Part shown: positions 28,026 through 37,569 of the stretch, in pieces
How the letters are laid out: every line of letters starts with the position of its first letter
Position numbering within the stretch: position 1 is the stretch's first letter
Assembly: GCF_002993285.1 (NCBI RefSeq)
Contig: NZ_CP027433.1
Location: 3,038,001-3,102,000 of the forward strand
DNA: 64,000 nucleotides
Direction of reading: 5' to 3'
DNA from: Gordonia iterans
GTDB lineage: Bacteria > Actinomycetota > Actinomycetes > Mycobacteriales > Mycobacteriaceae
Notes under the pieces: generated by a model
Told to the model about the DNA's origin: nothing
Databases searched by the model: none
The model's input: only the letters and a program-made list of their open reading frames with translations
Made by a program: the position numbers and the translations under genes

Positions 28026-28097
28026 CTGGGGTACCAGGACTCGAACCTAGAATGGCTGAACCAGAATCAGCTGTGTTGCCAATTACACCATACCCCA
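28026..28097 (-). tRNA. tRNA-Gln (CUG)
   Basis: This 72-nt cloverleaf has acceptor TGGGGTA/TACCCCA and anticodon stem GCTGA/TCAGC around loop TTCTGGT, giving anticodon CTG. Discriminator base is G. Placement beside tRNA-Glu and gltX matches mycobacteria. Confidence 0.95.
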
Positions 28098-28194
28098 AGG
28101 GGTTTCCCGGAACTTCGCGTCACTGTCGCTCGGCGTTGTTCCGGACCGGAGAAGAGATTACCAACATTCTCCCCCCAAACCGCAAATCAGCAGT

Positions 28195-29667
28195 TCAGAC
28201 CGCTGCAGCGGCGACCTCTCGCGCCTGCGCCAGCCTGCGCAAGGTGCGCTCGCGGCCGAGGATCTCCATCGACTCGAACAGCGGCGGACTGATCGCCGCG
28301 CCGGTGACGCCGACCCGCACCGGACCGTAGGCCTTGCGTGGCTTGAGCTCCAAGCCGTCGATCAGCGCCGCCTTGAGCGCGTCCTCGATGGCCGCCGTCG
28401 TCCAGTCCGGCACGCTCTCGCACGCGGTGATCGTCGCTTCCAGAACGGGCACGGCGTCGGCCTTGAGGTTCTTGGCGGCGGACTTCTCGTCGAAGGCGAA
28501 GTCTTCGTCCGAGACGTACGCGAACTTGATCAGGTCCCACGCGTCGCCGAGCACCTGGACGCGCGTCTGCACCAGGTCGGCGAGCGGCCGGAACACGGCG
28601 TCGTCGATCGGCTCCTCGAGGCGGCCGTGCTCGACGAGGAAGTGCCGCAACCGTCCCGCGAAGTCTGCCGGGGCGAGCCTGCGCAGGTGCTCGGCGTTGA
28701 TGGCGTCCGCCTTCTTCTGGTCGAAGCGCGCCGGGTTGGAGTTGACGTTGCGCACGTCGAAGGCCGCGACCATCTCCTCGAGGGAGAAGACGTCGTTGTC
28801 GGCCGACAGGCCCCAGCCCAGTAGCGCCAGGTAGTTCAACAGCCCCTCGGGGATGAAGCCGCGGTCGCGGTGATGGAAGAGATTGCTCTCCGGGTCGCGC
28901 TTGGAGAGCTTCTTGTTGCCCTCGCCCATCACGAACGGCAGGTGGCCGAACTCGGGCACCCGATCGGCCACGCCCAGCTCGATCAGCGCCCGGTACAGCG
29001 CGATCTGCCGCGGCGTCGAGGCGAGCAGATCCTCGCCCCGCAGCACGTGCGTGATCTTCATCATCGCGTCGTCGACCGGGTTCACCAGGGTATAGAGCGG
29101 GTCGCCGTTGCCGCGCGTCAGCGCGAAGTCGGGCACCGTTCCGGCCTTGATGGTGGTCTCGCCGCGAACCAGGTCGGTCCACGTGAGGTCGTCGTCGGGC
29201 ATCCGCAGGCGGATCACCGGCTTGCGGCCCTCCGCAGCGAAGGCCGCGCGCTGGTCACCGGTCAGTTCGCGGTCGTAGTTGTCGTAGCCGAGCTTCGGGT
29301 CACGACCAGCCGCACGGTGCCGCGCCTCCACCTCCTCGGGCGTCGAGTACGCCTCGTAGGCGAACCCGGCCTCCACCAGACGATCGACGACGTCGAGGTG
29401 CAGCTGCTTGCGCTCGGACTGCCGGTACGGTCCGTACGGCCCGCCGACCTCGGGCCCCTCGTCCCAGTCCAGACCCAGCCAGCGCAGCGCGTCCAGGATG
29501 GCGGCGTAGCTCTCCTCGCTGTCGCGCGCGGCGTCGGTGTCTTCGATGCGGAAGACGAAGGTGCCGCCGGAGTGACGGGCCTGAGCGAAATTGAACAGCG
29601 CGGTGCGGGCGAGACCCACATGCGGAGTTCCGGTGGGTGAAGGGCAGAAGCGAACACGGACGGTCAT
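28195..29667 (-). CDS. gltX: Glutamyl-tRNA synthetase GltX
   Basis: GltX charges tRNA-Glu, and in most actinobacteria also tRNA-Gln ahead of amidation by GatCAB. All three cognate tRNA genes lie immediately downstream on the same strand. The 490-residue class I synthetase has the HIGH-type motif [17 protein letters not shown] at residues 9-25 and the KMSKS-type motif KLSKRD near 250. Length is normal. The ATG at 29667 gives [11 protein letters not shown]; further upstream sequence is not synthetase-like. Confidence 0.96.
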   Translation of the reverse strand: MTVRVRFCPSPTGTPHVGLARTALFNFAQARHSGGTFVFRIEDTDAARDSEESYAAILDALRWLGLDWDEGPEVGGPYGPYRQSERKQLHLDVVDRLVEAGFAYEAYSTPEEVEARHRAAGRDPKLGYDNYDRELTGDQRAAFAAEGRKPVIRLRMPDDDLTWTDLVRGETTIKAGTVPDFALTRGNGDPLYTLVNPVDDAMMKITHVLRGEDLLASTPRQIALYRALIELGVADRVPEFGHLPFVMGEGNKKLSKRDPESNLFHHRDRGFIPEGLLNYLALLGWGLSADNDVFSLEEMVAAFDVRNVNSNPARFDQKKADAINAEHLRRLAPADFAGRLRHFLVEHGRLEEPIDDAVFRPLADLVQTRVQVLGDAWDLIKFAYVSDEDFAFDEKSAAKNLKADAVPVLEATITACESVPDWTTAAIEDALKAALIDGLELKPRKAYGPVRVGVTGAAISPPLFESMEILGRERTLRRLAQAREVAAAAV

Positions 29668-29744
29668 GCAGGTCAGCGTAGTGGAGCGCAGGAATCGTCG
29701 GACAGCGGGGAGCGTCGCCGATCGAAGCCGCGCTTGTCTAGTTG

Positions 29745-29761
29745 TTCTATCTGAAATAGAA
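29745..29761. promoter_or_regulatory. Inverted repeat upstream of the GntR gene
   Basis: TTCTAT and ATAGAA are separated by CTGAA, eight bases ahead of the GTG start. The AT-rich patch also fits a -10 region. Autoregulation by the GntR protein is a reasonable guess. Confidence 0.5.
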
Positions 29762-29769
29762 TTAGTTGC

Positions 29770-30129
29770 GTGTTGTTTCGCATCCGTCCGCACAGCGACG
29801 CGCCCATCTTCGTTCAGGTGGCCGACGCAGTGCGCACCGAGCTCTGCGCCGGCCGCCTCGGCCTGGGCGACCGGTTGCCGCCCGCCCGCGAGGTCGCCGC
29901 GGCGCTGAACGTCAACATGCACACAGTCCTGCGCGCGTATCAGGACCTCCGCGACGAGGGCCTGCTGGAACTCCGGCGCGGTCGCGGCGCGGTGATCACC
30001 GAGGCCGGTGATCGCCTGCGCTCGCTCGACGACGACATCCGCGCCCTGACCGCCAAGGCCGCCGCATTGAACATCGGCCCCGACACCCTGTCCGCACTCG
30101 TGAAAGAGGCTTCCCATGTCCCCGAATGA
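29770..30129 (+). CDS. GntR-family regulator, YtrA subfamily
   Basis: This 119-residue protein consists of a winged helix ([20 protein letters not shown], then [25 protein letters not shown]) and a short C-terminal helix pair instead of a large effector domain, the mark of the YtrA subgroup. Such regulators usually control the membrane protein or transporter encoded in the same operon. The start is a GTG. Its end overlaps the following DUF1648 gene by 14 bp, so the two are co-expressed. Confidence 0.87.
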   Translation: MLFRIRPHSDAPIFVQVADAVRTELCAGRLGLGDRLPPAREVAAALNVNMHTVLRAYQDLRDEGLLELRRGRGAVITEAGDRLRSLDDDIRALTAKAAALNIGPDTLSALVKEASHVPE

Positions 30130-31168
30130 ACCACCGTCCCCGAACGAACCCTCGCCGACCACCCTGACCGACGACGAGATCGCCCGGCGCCGCCCGGTGA
30201 TCGCGTTCGTCACGGTCGCCGTGGTGATCCCCGTTCTGCTGATCGGGATCGCCACCGCGGTGCAGATCTCGCTGCTCGGCGCGCTGCCCGCCGACGTCGC
30301 CGTGCACTGGAACCTCGCCGGGGAACCCGACCGATGGATGCCGGCGTGGTCGCTGCCGCTGATCACCGCGATCCTCGGACTGGCGGTGATCGCGCTCATC
30401 GCCGGACCGACGGTCCGGCCGGTCGCGCAGGGCGATTCCGGCGCCGTCTACCGGATTCTGGGCGGGACCGCGCTCGGCGTGTCGGTGCTGCTGGCGGTGG
30501 TCTTCACCGGTGCGGCCTGGTATCAGACCGACGGCGGCACCGTGCCGATCACGACGATCGTCGCCGTCGCCTCGCTGGCCGCGGCGGCCGTGGGGACGGT
30601 CGGCGGACTGCTCCTGCCGCAGCCGCCGCGCGCAGAGCGCACCGCCGCCGCGACGCCGATGCCGCTCGGCGACGACGAGCAGGCCGTCTGGCTGCGGACG
30701 ACGACCGCCTCCCCCGGCGTGCTCGCGATCAGCGCCGCCGGATTCGCGATGGCCCTGCTGGCGACCGTCTTCAGCTGGGCCGACGGCCAGAGCTCCGGAT
30801 TCGTGATCGGTGCACTGGTGGTCACCGTGGTGATCGGTCTCGCCTCGGTGGTGACCGTGGCGTTCCGCGTCCGGGTCTCCGGCGAGGGACTCGAGGTACG
30901 GCCCCTCGCCGGGTTCCCGCGTCTGCGCGTGCCGCTCGACGACGTCGTCGACGTCCGGGTCGACGCCGACGTTCGCCCGATCGGCGACTTCGGCGGCTAC
31001 GGAATCCGGAAGATCGGCCGGCGGACCGGGGTGGTACCGCGCCGCGGCGAGGGCATCCTCGTCGAACGCACCGGCGATCGGGTCTTCGGCGTCGTCGTCG
31101 ACGATGCGGCGACCGGCGCGGCGCTACTGGCCGCGCTCGCCGACCGAGCGAAGGAAGGCGATCAGTAG
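30116..31168 (+). CDS. DUF1648-domain membrane protein
   Basis: This 350-residue protein has about six membrane segments. The DUF1648 signature [20 protein letters not shown] follows the first, near residues 57-76. The C-terminal cytoplasmic part contains a PH-like stretch ([13 protein letters not shown], then [14 protein letters not shown]). DUF1648 proteins often accompany YtrA-type GntR regulators, as here, and are suspected to act in cell-envelope stress or signalling; no activity is established. The last 45 bp overlap the 3' end of the convergent hydrolase gene on the other strand. Confidence 0.82.
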   Translation: MSPNEPPSPNEPSPTTLTDDEIARRRPVIAFVTVAVVIPVLLIGIATAVQISLLGALPADVAVHWNLAGEPDRWMPAWSLPLITAILGLAVIALIAGPTVRPVAQGDSGAVYRILGGTALGVSVLLAVVFTGAAWYQTDGGTVPITTIVAVASLAAAAVGTVGGLLLPQPPRAERTAAATPMPLGDDEQAVWLRTTTASPGVLAISAAGFAMALLATVFSWADGQSSGFVIGALVVTVVIGLASVVTVAFRVRVSGEGLEVRPLAGFPRLRVPLDDVVDVRVDADVRPIGDFGGYGIRKIGRRTGVVPRRGEGILVERTGDRVFGVVVDDAATGAALLAALADRAKEGDQ

Positions 31169-31978
31169 CTCGTTGACCGCTTCGGGCCGTTCCAGATAGC
31201 CGAAGTGCCCGGCGCGGTCGATCTCCTCGTACCGGGCCCCGGGGATCGCCTCGGCCACCTCGCGAGCCAGGAACACCGGGAGCGTCCGGTCGTCGGCGAA
31301 ACCGATGACCAGTGCCGGCCGGTCGATCCCGCGATAGGCCGCCAGGCGGTTGTCCTCACGCTCGTGCAGATTCAGCTGCGCACGAACACCGGCGCTGCGG
31401 GCCTGTCCGCCGAAGCCGATGATGTCGAGCCAGTCGCGCGCATCGCGGTCGTTCGCGAGGGTGTGCGGCGAGAGGTTCATGTGCGCGGTGACCGCGGCGT
31501 AGTACTCGGCGGGGAGTTCGACTCCGCGGTCGTACAGCTCGCGCTCGCCGTGCGAGAAGGCCTCCAGCATGGGCGTCGACCGCCCGTAGGTGGCGATCAT
31601 CACGACGCCGCGCACCACGTCCGGCCGCGCGAGCGCCAGCTCCTGGGTGATCCGTGCGCCGAGAGACGTGCCGACCACCCGTGCGGGACCGGCGCCGAGG
31701 TGCTCGATCAGGGCGGCCGTGTCGGCGACCATGTCGGCCAGGGTGAAACCGTCGGCACACTCGCTCGACGGAGCGACGCCGCGGTTGTCGAAGGTCACCA
31801 CCCGGAATCCGGCGGCGAGCAGGGCCGGTTGCTGATGTGCGTGCCAGACCCGTCCGGGACTTCCGGTGCCCATGACCATCACCACGAGCGGAGCGTCTGC
31901 CGGCCCGACATCGGTGTACGAGAGCGTGATGCCGTTCAGCTGCGCCGCCACCGGACGCGCGAGTGCCGGGCGGGTCAC
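31124..31978 (-). CDS. Alpha/beta-hydrolase
   Basis: This 284-residue alpha/beta-hydrolase has the oxyanion segment VMVMGTGSPGRVWHAHQ, strand FRVVTFDNRGVAPS, nucleophile elbow VVGTSLGARI (Ser in GTSLG), and a C-terminal histidine in RAGHFGYLERPEAV. The GTG start overlaps the stop of the FAA-hydrolase gene by 4 bp, so both enzymes probably act in the same pathway. A linked catabolic route for ring-cleavage or dioate intermediates is possible but not shown. Its 3' end runs 45 bp into the DUF1648 gene. Confidence 0.85.
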   Translation of the reverse strand: MTRPALARPVAAQLNGITLSYTDVGPADAPLVVMVMGTGSPGRVWHAHQQPALLAAGFRVVTFDNRGVAPSSECADGFTLADMVADTAALIEHLGAGPARVVGTSLGARITQELALARPDVVRGVVMIATYGRSTPMLEAFSHGERELYDRGVELPAEYYAAVTAHMNLSPHTLANDRDARDWLDIIGFGGQARSAGVRAQLNLHEREDNRLAAYRGIDRPALVIGFADDRTLPVFLAREVAEAIPGARYEEIDRAGHFGYLERPEAVNELLIAFLRSVGERGQ

Positions 31979-32745
31979 TTGTCGACGACCGGGTTGGTGA
32001 GCGTGCCGATCCCCTCCACTGTCACCGACACCGTCTGCCCGGCGACCATGGGACCGATCCCGGCCGGCGTGCCCGTCAGGATCACGTCGCCCGGCAACAG
32101 CGTCATCACGCGCGAGATCCACTCGACGATCTCGCCCACCCCGTGCAGCATCAGCGAGGTGCGCGAAGACTGCTTGGTCTCACCGTCGAGCGTGGTGCTG
32201 ATCGCGAGGTCCGACGGATCCAGCGCCGTCTCGATCCACGGCCCCAGCGGGCAGAACGAGTCGTAGCCCTTGCCGCGCGTCCACTGCCCGTCGGCCTTCT
32301 GCTGGTCCCGTGCGGTGACGTCGTTGGCGACGGTGTACCCGAGGATCACACTCGCCGCCTTGGCCGCGGCCACGTCCTTGCAGGGGCGGCCGATGACGAT
32401 CGCGAGCTCGCCCTCGTAGTCCACACGCGTCGACGACGGCGGTCGCACGATCGGTACGCCGGGCCCGATGATCGACGTGTTCGGCTTCAGGAAGATCACC
32501 GGATCCTCCGGAGGCGGACCGCCCATTTCCGCCGCGTGATCGGCGTAGTTCTTGCCGATGCAGATCACCTTGGTCGCCAGGATCGGGGCCAGCAGGCGCG
32601 TCTCGCTCAGCGCCCAGGTGCGCCCGGTGAACGTCGGATCCCCGAAAGGATGTTCGGCGATCTCCCGCGCCGTCTCGGCGCCCTCTTCCCCTTCGATGGC
32701 GACGAATGCCACCCCGTCCGGACTTGCGACACGCCCCAATCTCAT
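31975..32745 (-). CDS. Fumarylacetoacetate hydrolase family protein
   Basis: This 256-residue FAA-fold enzyme has KVICIGKNYADHAAEMG, the metal-binding segment VDYEGELAIVIG and ARDQQ. The usual C-terminal GDVILTGTPAGIGPM is also present. Members hydrolyse or decarboxylate C-C bonds of dioate intermediates. The orthologous mycobacterial position (Rv2993c, next to gltX) encodes the same family. The ATG at 32745 is the natural start. It precedes and overlaps the alpha/beta-hydrolase gene. Confidence 0.88.
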   Translation of the reverse strand: MRLGRVASPDGVAFVAIEGEEGAETAREIAEHPFGDPTFTGRTWALSETRLLAPILATKVICIGKNYADHAAEMGGPPPEDPVIFLKPNTSIIGPGVPIVRPPSSTRVDYEGELAIVIGRPCKDVAAAKAASVILGYTVANDVTARDQQKADGQWTRGKGYDSFCPLGPWIETALDPSDLAISTTLDGETKQSSRTSLMLHGVGEIVEWISRVMTLLPGDVILTGTPAGIGPMVAGQTVSVTVEGIGTLTNPVVDK

Positions 32746-32812
32746 GCGGCCAGGCTATCGCAGCCCCGCACGGCGAGCAGCAACGGCCAGTGTTCTATGA
32801 TGTGGAACTAGA

Positions 32813-32831
32813 GTATCAGAATGTGAGATAC
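32813..32831. promoter_or_regulatory. Inverted repeat in the FAA-hydrolase / MFS divergent gap
   Basis: GTATC and GATAC are separated by nine bases in an AT-rich stretch, with GTTC/GAAC a little upstream. It lies between two divergent start codons and could be a shared operator. Arms are short, so chance is not excluded. Confidence 0.35.
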
Positions 32832-32879
32832 GTCATCCTGCGCGTCCCCGGACCGGCAGGCCGACGAAGGGAGCCGAGA

Positions 32880-34085
32880 TTGGACGAGCAGACGCTCTCG
32901 GTCGGCCGGCGATGGACCATCCTGGTCTGCGCCCTCATCGCGGCGATGACCTCGACGGCCGCCACCAGCGGGTTCGCCTACGTGATCCCCGCCCTGCACG
33001 ACGGCGGGATGTCACTCGGTACCGCGGCCGCGCTGGCCGCCGTGCCGACGGTGGGCATCACCGCCGCGATCATCGCGTGGGGATGGGCGCTCGACCGCTT
33101 CGGCGAACGCCGCATCCTGCTGCTGTCGATGACGATCACCCTGGCGGGCACCGTCGGCGCGATGGTCGCCGTGTGGACCGGCGCCGGACACTGGGCCCTC
33201 GGTGCGGCGCTGCTGATCGGCGGCGTCGGCTCGGGCGCGGCGAACGGCGCGAGCGGCCGGATCGTCGTGGGCTTCTTCCCCGCCGATCAGCGCGGCACCG
33301 CCATGGGGATCCGGCAGATGGCGCAGCCGCTGGGCATCGCGGTGCTCGCGCTGACGATGCCGGTCCTGGCCGCCACCGTCGGCATCACCGCGGCCCTGGC
33401 GATCCCGGCGGCGGTCACCGCGCTCGGACTGCTGGCGGTCTACTTCGGGATCGTCGACCCGGAGCTGCCGCCGTCGTCGCTGACCTCGGCTCGCCACGGC
33501 AACCCGTACCGATCGAGCTGGTTTCTGTGGCGGATCCACGCGTTCAGCGTGCTGCTGGTGATCGGGCAATCGATGCTGTGGACCTTCGTCCCCGCGTGGC
33601 TGATCGTCGCGCAGGGCTGGACTCCGTGGGGCGCCGGTGTCCTGGTGACCGTGACGCAGGTCCTCGGCGCGCTCGGCCGCATGGCCGCCGGCCGCGTCTC
33701 GGACGTGTGGGGCTCCCGGATGCGGCCCGTGCGGGTGATCGCCGTGGTCGCCGCGGCGAGCCTGGCGCTGCTGGCGCTCACCGATCAGCTCGGCCTGTCC
33801 GCGGCGCCCGTTCTGATGGTGATCGCGTCGGTGTTCACCGTGGCCGACAACGGTCTCGCGTTCACCGCGATCGCCGAGTCGGCGGGGCCGTCGTGGAGCG
33901 GCCGCGCGCTGGGCGTGCAGAACACGGCGCAGTTCGTCGCCGTGGCGATCACGACGCCGCTGCTGGGCGCGATGATCGAGCGTTACGGGTACCCGGTGAT
34001 GTTCGGCCTCGTGGCCGCGGCCCCCGTGCTGGCCCTCCCGCTGATCCCTCGTGATCCGCCGATCCGGGAAGAGAAGGTGACCTGA
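32880..34085 (+). CDS. MFS transporter
   Basis: This 401-residue, twelve-segment major facilitator transporter has the motif-A-like loop ALDRFGERRILLLSM between TM2 and TM3 and an internal repeat of it in the second half (GRMAAGRVSDVWGSRM). I take TTG at 32880 because AAGGGAG sits six bases before it; an upstream GTG at 32823 is the alternative. Rv2994 occupies the same place in M. tuberculosis. The substrate is unknown; proximity to the hydrolase pair hints at export or uptake of a small organic acid. Confidence 0.85.
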   Translation: MDEQTLSVGRRWTILVCALIAAMTSTAATSGFAYVIPALHDGGMSLGTAAALAAVPTVGITAAIIAWGWALDRFGERRILLLSMTITLAGTVGAMVAVWTGAGHWALGAALLIGGVGSGAANGASGRIVVGFFPADQRGTAMGIRQMAQPLGIAVLALTMPVLAATVGITAALAIPAAVTALGLLAVYFGIVDPELPPSSLTSARHGNPYRSSWFLWRIHAFSVLLVIGQSMLWTFVPAWLIVAQGWTPWGAGVLVTVTQVLGALGRMAAGRVSDVWGSRMRPVRVIAVVAAASLALLALTDQLGLSAAPVLMVIASVFTVADNGLAFTAIAESAGPSWSGRALGVQNTAQFVAVAITTPLLGAMIERYGYPVMFGLVAAAPVLALPLIPRDPPIREEKVT

Positions 34086-34140
34086 CTGGTTCGCGGGAGA
34101 ACCCGTGGCGGCACCCTCCAGGTCCGATGCCTTCCGCTGA

Positions 34141-34188
34141 TCTCGATACGTCGGCGCTCACTCCGTTCGCGCCGACTACTCGATCACC
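34141..34188. repeat. TCTCGATAC-type repeat overlapping the gdh stop codon
   Basis: This copy reads TCTCGATACGTCGG, then a CTCACTCCGTTCG core and ACTACTCGATCACCG. It is a diverged relative of the cluster at 8595-8796. On the minus strand its end, CGGTGATCGAGTAG, encodes the last residues (SVIE) and the TAG stop of the glutamate dehydrogenase. Confidence 0.85.
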
Positions 34189-37100
34189 GAAGAACCATCC
34201 GAGCTGCTGACCGGACCACGACTCACCATCCCGCGGATCTGCTGGGCTGCGACGGACAGTGCGGCGAGATCGCGGACCCTCGAGCGGGCTATCTCGTCGA
34301 GCACCGCGCGGGTGCGGCCGAGCCGCGCGCCGTTGGTGGCCTCCCAGTCCCCGATCCGTTCGGCCGCGGGTGCGTCCGGGTCGGTGAAGGTGAGGACGTC
34401 CAGGGTCAGCGCGCGCACCGAGCGATACACGTCGTCACGCAAGGCCAACCGCGCGAGCGCATTCCAGCGCTCGGTGTCGTCGAGCGCCGAAATCGCCGTC
34501 AGGAGGTGATCGATGCTCAGGTGCGCGTTGAGCGCATAGTAGACATCTGCCGCGCGATCCAGCTCGCAGTGGGCGATGTCGGCGAGGTCGATGATGTCCA
34601 GACCGGGGAATGCCATCAGCACGCTCATCACCTCCCGTGCGTCGACCGGATCGGCTCCGGCGTCGATCAGGGGCCGCGACCGCTCGTCGACGATGGCGGC
34701 ATCGGCTCCCTGCAGACGCTCCAGCACCGTGGGCATCAGCTCAGTCATGCCGACGGCGTACCGGGCGGTCTCGGCCCCCACGGCGAGCGGTTGGGGCCGG
34801 TGATCGAGGAGCCAGCGGGCCACCCGATCGACCAGCCTGCGCACCTCCGACATCATCGCGTTCGACACCGCGACCGACGGCGCCGTCTCCCTGATCCGCG
34901 CCACACGGTCGGGCACACCGACGATCGAACTCGCGGCGACGAACGCGCGGGTGGCGTCCACCGCCGAAGCGCCGGTGTCCTCGCAGATGCGGAAGACGTA
35001 CGAGACGCCGCCGACGTCGACCACCTCGTTCGCGAGGACCGTCGCCAGGATCTCGCGCCGCAGCGGGTGCGCCGTGATCGCCTCCGGGTGGCGGGTGCGC
35101 AGCGCGTGCGGGAAGCTGCCGGCCAGCCGGTCGCGCAGAAACTCGCTGTCCACGAAGGTCGACTCCAGCAGGGCCGCTTTCAGGTCGAGCTTCACGTGCG
35201 CGATCAGCACTGCGAGCTCAGGCGAGACCAAGCCGACGCCTCGGGCCGCACGCGCGGTGATCTCGGCGTCGTCGGGCAGCGCCTCGAGGTCCCGCTCCAG
35301 AGCGCCTTTGGCCTCCAACTGCCGGATCTGCCGAGTGTGGACGGCGAAGCGTCCCGCAGCGGCGGCGCGGCACGTGCCGACCAGCTCGTTCTGCGAGTAG
35401 TTCTGCCGGAGAACCAGCTGTTCGACGTCATCGGTCATCTCCACGAGCAACGCGTCCCGCGCGTCTGGTGACACCGCTCCGGCAGACACCAGACCGTCGA
35501 GCAGGACCTTGATGTTCACCTCGTGGTCGGAGCAGTCGACACCGGCCGAGTTGTCGAGGGCGTCGGTGTTCACGCACCCGCCGGCCAGCGCGAACTCGAC
35601 GCGGCCGCGGGGAGTGACGCCGAGATTGCCGCCCTCCCCGATCACCCGGGCGCGCACCGTCGGCGCCGCGACGCGCACCGCGTCGTTCGCTTTGTCGCCG
35701 ACGTCGAGATCCGTTTCGGCCGACGCGCGGACGTAGGTGCCGATGCCGCCGTTCCACAGCAGATCCACGGGGGCCTGCAGAACCGCCCGGATCAGCGCGG
35801 TGGGCGTCAGGGGGACGACGTCGTCGTCGATCCCCAGCGCACGCCGCATCTCGCCGGTGATCTCGATGGACTTCGCCGACCGCGGAAACACCCCGCCGCC
35901 CGGGCTGATCAGCGCCGGGTCGTAGTCCGCCCACGACGATCGCGGGAGCCCGAACAGGCGCCGCCGTTCGGCGAACGAGCGAGCGGCGTCGGGATCCGGG
36001 TCGACGAAGACGTGTCGGTGGTCGAAGGCCGCCACCAGCCGGATGTGCGGGCTCATCAGCATGCCGTTGCCGAAGACGTCACCGCTCATGTCACCGATCC
36101 CGGCGACCGTGACGTCCTCGGACTGCGGGTCCAGCGACAGTTCCCGGAAGTGCCGCTTCACCGATTCCCAGGCGCCCTTCGCGGTGATGCCCATGCCCTT
36201 GTGGTCGTAGCCGACGGAGCCGCCCGACGCGAAGGCATCGCCGAGCCAATAGCCGTACCGGGCGGCCACGTCGTTCGCCTCGTCCGAGAACGACGCCGTT
36301 CCCTTGTCTGCGGCGACCACGAGGTAGGTGTCGTCGGGGTCCCGGCGCACCACCAGCGGCGGCGGAACGGTGACCCCGGTCCGCGGATCGACGTCGTCGG
36401 TCACGTCGAGCAGCGCCGCGATGAACGTTCGGTAGCAGGCGACGCCCTCGGCCCGGAACGCCTCCCGATCAGCTGCGGAGTCACCCGTCGCCGCAGGCGG
36501 GCGCTTACTGACGAAACCGCCCTTGGCGCCGACCGGCACGATCACCGCGTTCTTGACCGCTTGCGCCTTGACCAGACCGAGGACCTCCGTCCGGAAGTCT
36601 TCGAGTCGATCGGACCAGCGGAGTCCCCCGCGTGCGACGGGTCCGTAGCGGAAGTGCACCCCTTCCACGCGGGGTGAATACACGTACACCTCGATGCGGG
36701 GGCGCGGCGCCGGCAGAAAGCCCAGGAGCGACGGTGAGAACTTCAGCGCCAGCGCCGACGAGTGCCGGACGGAGTCGTCGAGCCTGCGGAAGTAGTTGGT
36801 GCGCAACGTCGCCCGCACCAGGTCCAGGTAGGCGCGAAGGATCCGGTCGACGTCGAGTGAGGCCACCGCGTCGATCGCGGTGAGCAGCTCTGCGACCAGG
36901 ACCTCGGCCCGGTCCGGATCCGCCTGCCCGGGGGCGAACTGGAGGCGGAAGAGCGCGACGATCCTCTGCGTCATCTCCGGGTGCTCGGCCAGGACGCCGG
37001 CGATGCGCTGCGCGCTGTACGGGAAACGCGCCTGACCGAGGTACTTCGCATAGCCGCGCAGCAACTCCACCTCGCGCCAGTGCAGCCCGGACGTCAGGAC

Positions 37101-37529
37101 GAGACGATTGAACTGGTCGACTTCGGCCGACCCCCGCCAGACGGCGAGGAAGGCATCGCCGAAGCGCTCACCCACCGTCTGCCCGCCCGCCGAAACCACG
37201 CGCGCGGGGTCTGCCGGCAGCGCCGACGGGCTGAGCGTGAAGTCGTAGATCCAGGCGTGGTCGCCGTCCGGCCGCACGACGGAATGCGGCCGCTCGTCGA
37301 CCACCCGCACACCCAGGCTGTGCAGGATCGGCAAGACGTCACTGAGCGCCACGCGCGCCCCTGCGGCGTACAGGCTGAAAAGCCCTTCGCCCTCCTCGCC
37401 GGCGGACGCCAGGTTCACGTCCACTTCCCCCGGCGCGAGCCGATCCAGCCGGGTGAGGTGATCGGCGGCCGGCGCGGGCGGCTCCTCGATTCGGGCCGGA
37501 GACGGATCGTCGTCGCGTGTCGAATTCAT
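34176..37529 (-). CDS. gdh: NAD-specific glutamate dehydrogenase, N-terminally short form
   Basis: The enzyme oxidatively deaminates glutamate to 2-oxoglutarate. The catalytic core is complete, with RGGLRWSDRLEDFRTEV, PVGAKGGFVSKRPP, GDMSGDVFGNGMLMSPH and LLWNGGIGTYV. At 1117 residues it is about 500 shorter than the roughly 1600-residue enzymes of M. tuberculosis and Streptomyces, lacking most of the N-terminal ACT-like regulatory part. The sequence before the ATG at 37529 holds only 40 bp to the putA stop, so the missing part is not split off upstream. The last residues come from an intergenic-type repeat. It is co-oriented with putA, making a proline-to-2-oxoglutarate operon. Confidence 0.9.
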   Translation of the reverse strand: MNSTRDDDPSPARIEEPPAPAADHLTRLDRLAPGEVDVNLASAGEEGEGLFSLYAAGARVALSDVLPILHSLGVRVVDERPHSVVRPDGDHAWIYDFTLSPSALPADPARVVSAGGQTVGERFGDAFLAVWRGSAEVDQFNRLVLTSGLHWREVELLRGYAKYLGQARFPYSAQRIAGVLAEHPEMTQRIVALFRLQFAPGQADPDRAEVLVAELLTAIDAVASLDVDRILRAYLDLVRATLRTNYFRRLDDSVRHSSALALKFSPSLLGFLPAPRPRIEVYVYSPRVEGVHFRYGPVARGGLRWSDRLEDFRTEVLGLVKAQAVKNAVIVPVGAKGGFVSKRPPAATGDSAADREAFRAEGVACYRTFIAALLDVTDDVDPRTGVTVPPPLVVRRDPDDTYLVVAADKGTASFSDEANDVAARYGYWLGDAFASGGSVGYDHKGMGITAKGAWESVKRHFRELSLDPQSEDVTVAGIGDMSGDVFGNGMLMSPHIRLVAAFDHRHVFVDPDPDAARSFAERRRLFGLPRSSWADYDPALISPGGGVFPRSAKSIEITGEMRRALGIDDDVVPLTPTALIRAVLQAPVDLLWNGGIGTYVRASAETDLDVGDKANDAVRVAAPTVRARVIGEGGNLGVTPRGRVEFALAGGCVNTDALDNSAGVDCSDHEVNIKVLLDGLVSAGAVSPDARDALLVEMTDDVEQLVLRQNYSQNELVGTCRAAAAGRFAVHTRQIRQLEAKGALERDLEALPDDAEITARAARGVGLVSPELAVLIAHVKLDLKAALLESTFVDSEFLRDRLAGSFPHALRTRHPEAITAHPLRREILATVLANEVVDVGGVSYVFRICEDTGASAVDATRAFVAASSIVGVPDRVARIRETAPSVAVSNAMMSEVRRLVDRVARWLLDHRPQPLAVGAETARYAVGMTELMPTVLERLQGADAAIVDERSRPLIDAGADPVDAREVMSVLMAFPGLDIIDLADIAHCELDRAADVYYALNAHLSIDHLLTAISALDDTERWNALARLALRDDVYRSVRALTLDVLTFTDPDAPAAERIGDWEATNGARLGRTRAVLDEIARSRVRDLAALSVAAQQIRGMVSRGPVSSSDGSSVIE

Positions 37530-37569
37530 CGCTGCTTTCCAGCCGAGTCGGCAAATAGGGAGGCGACCG

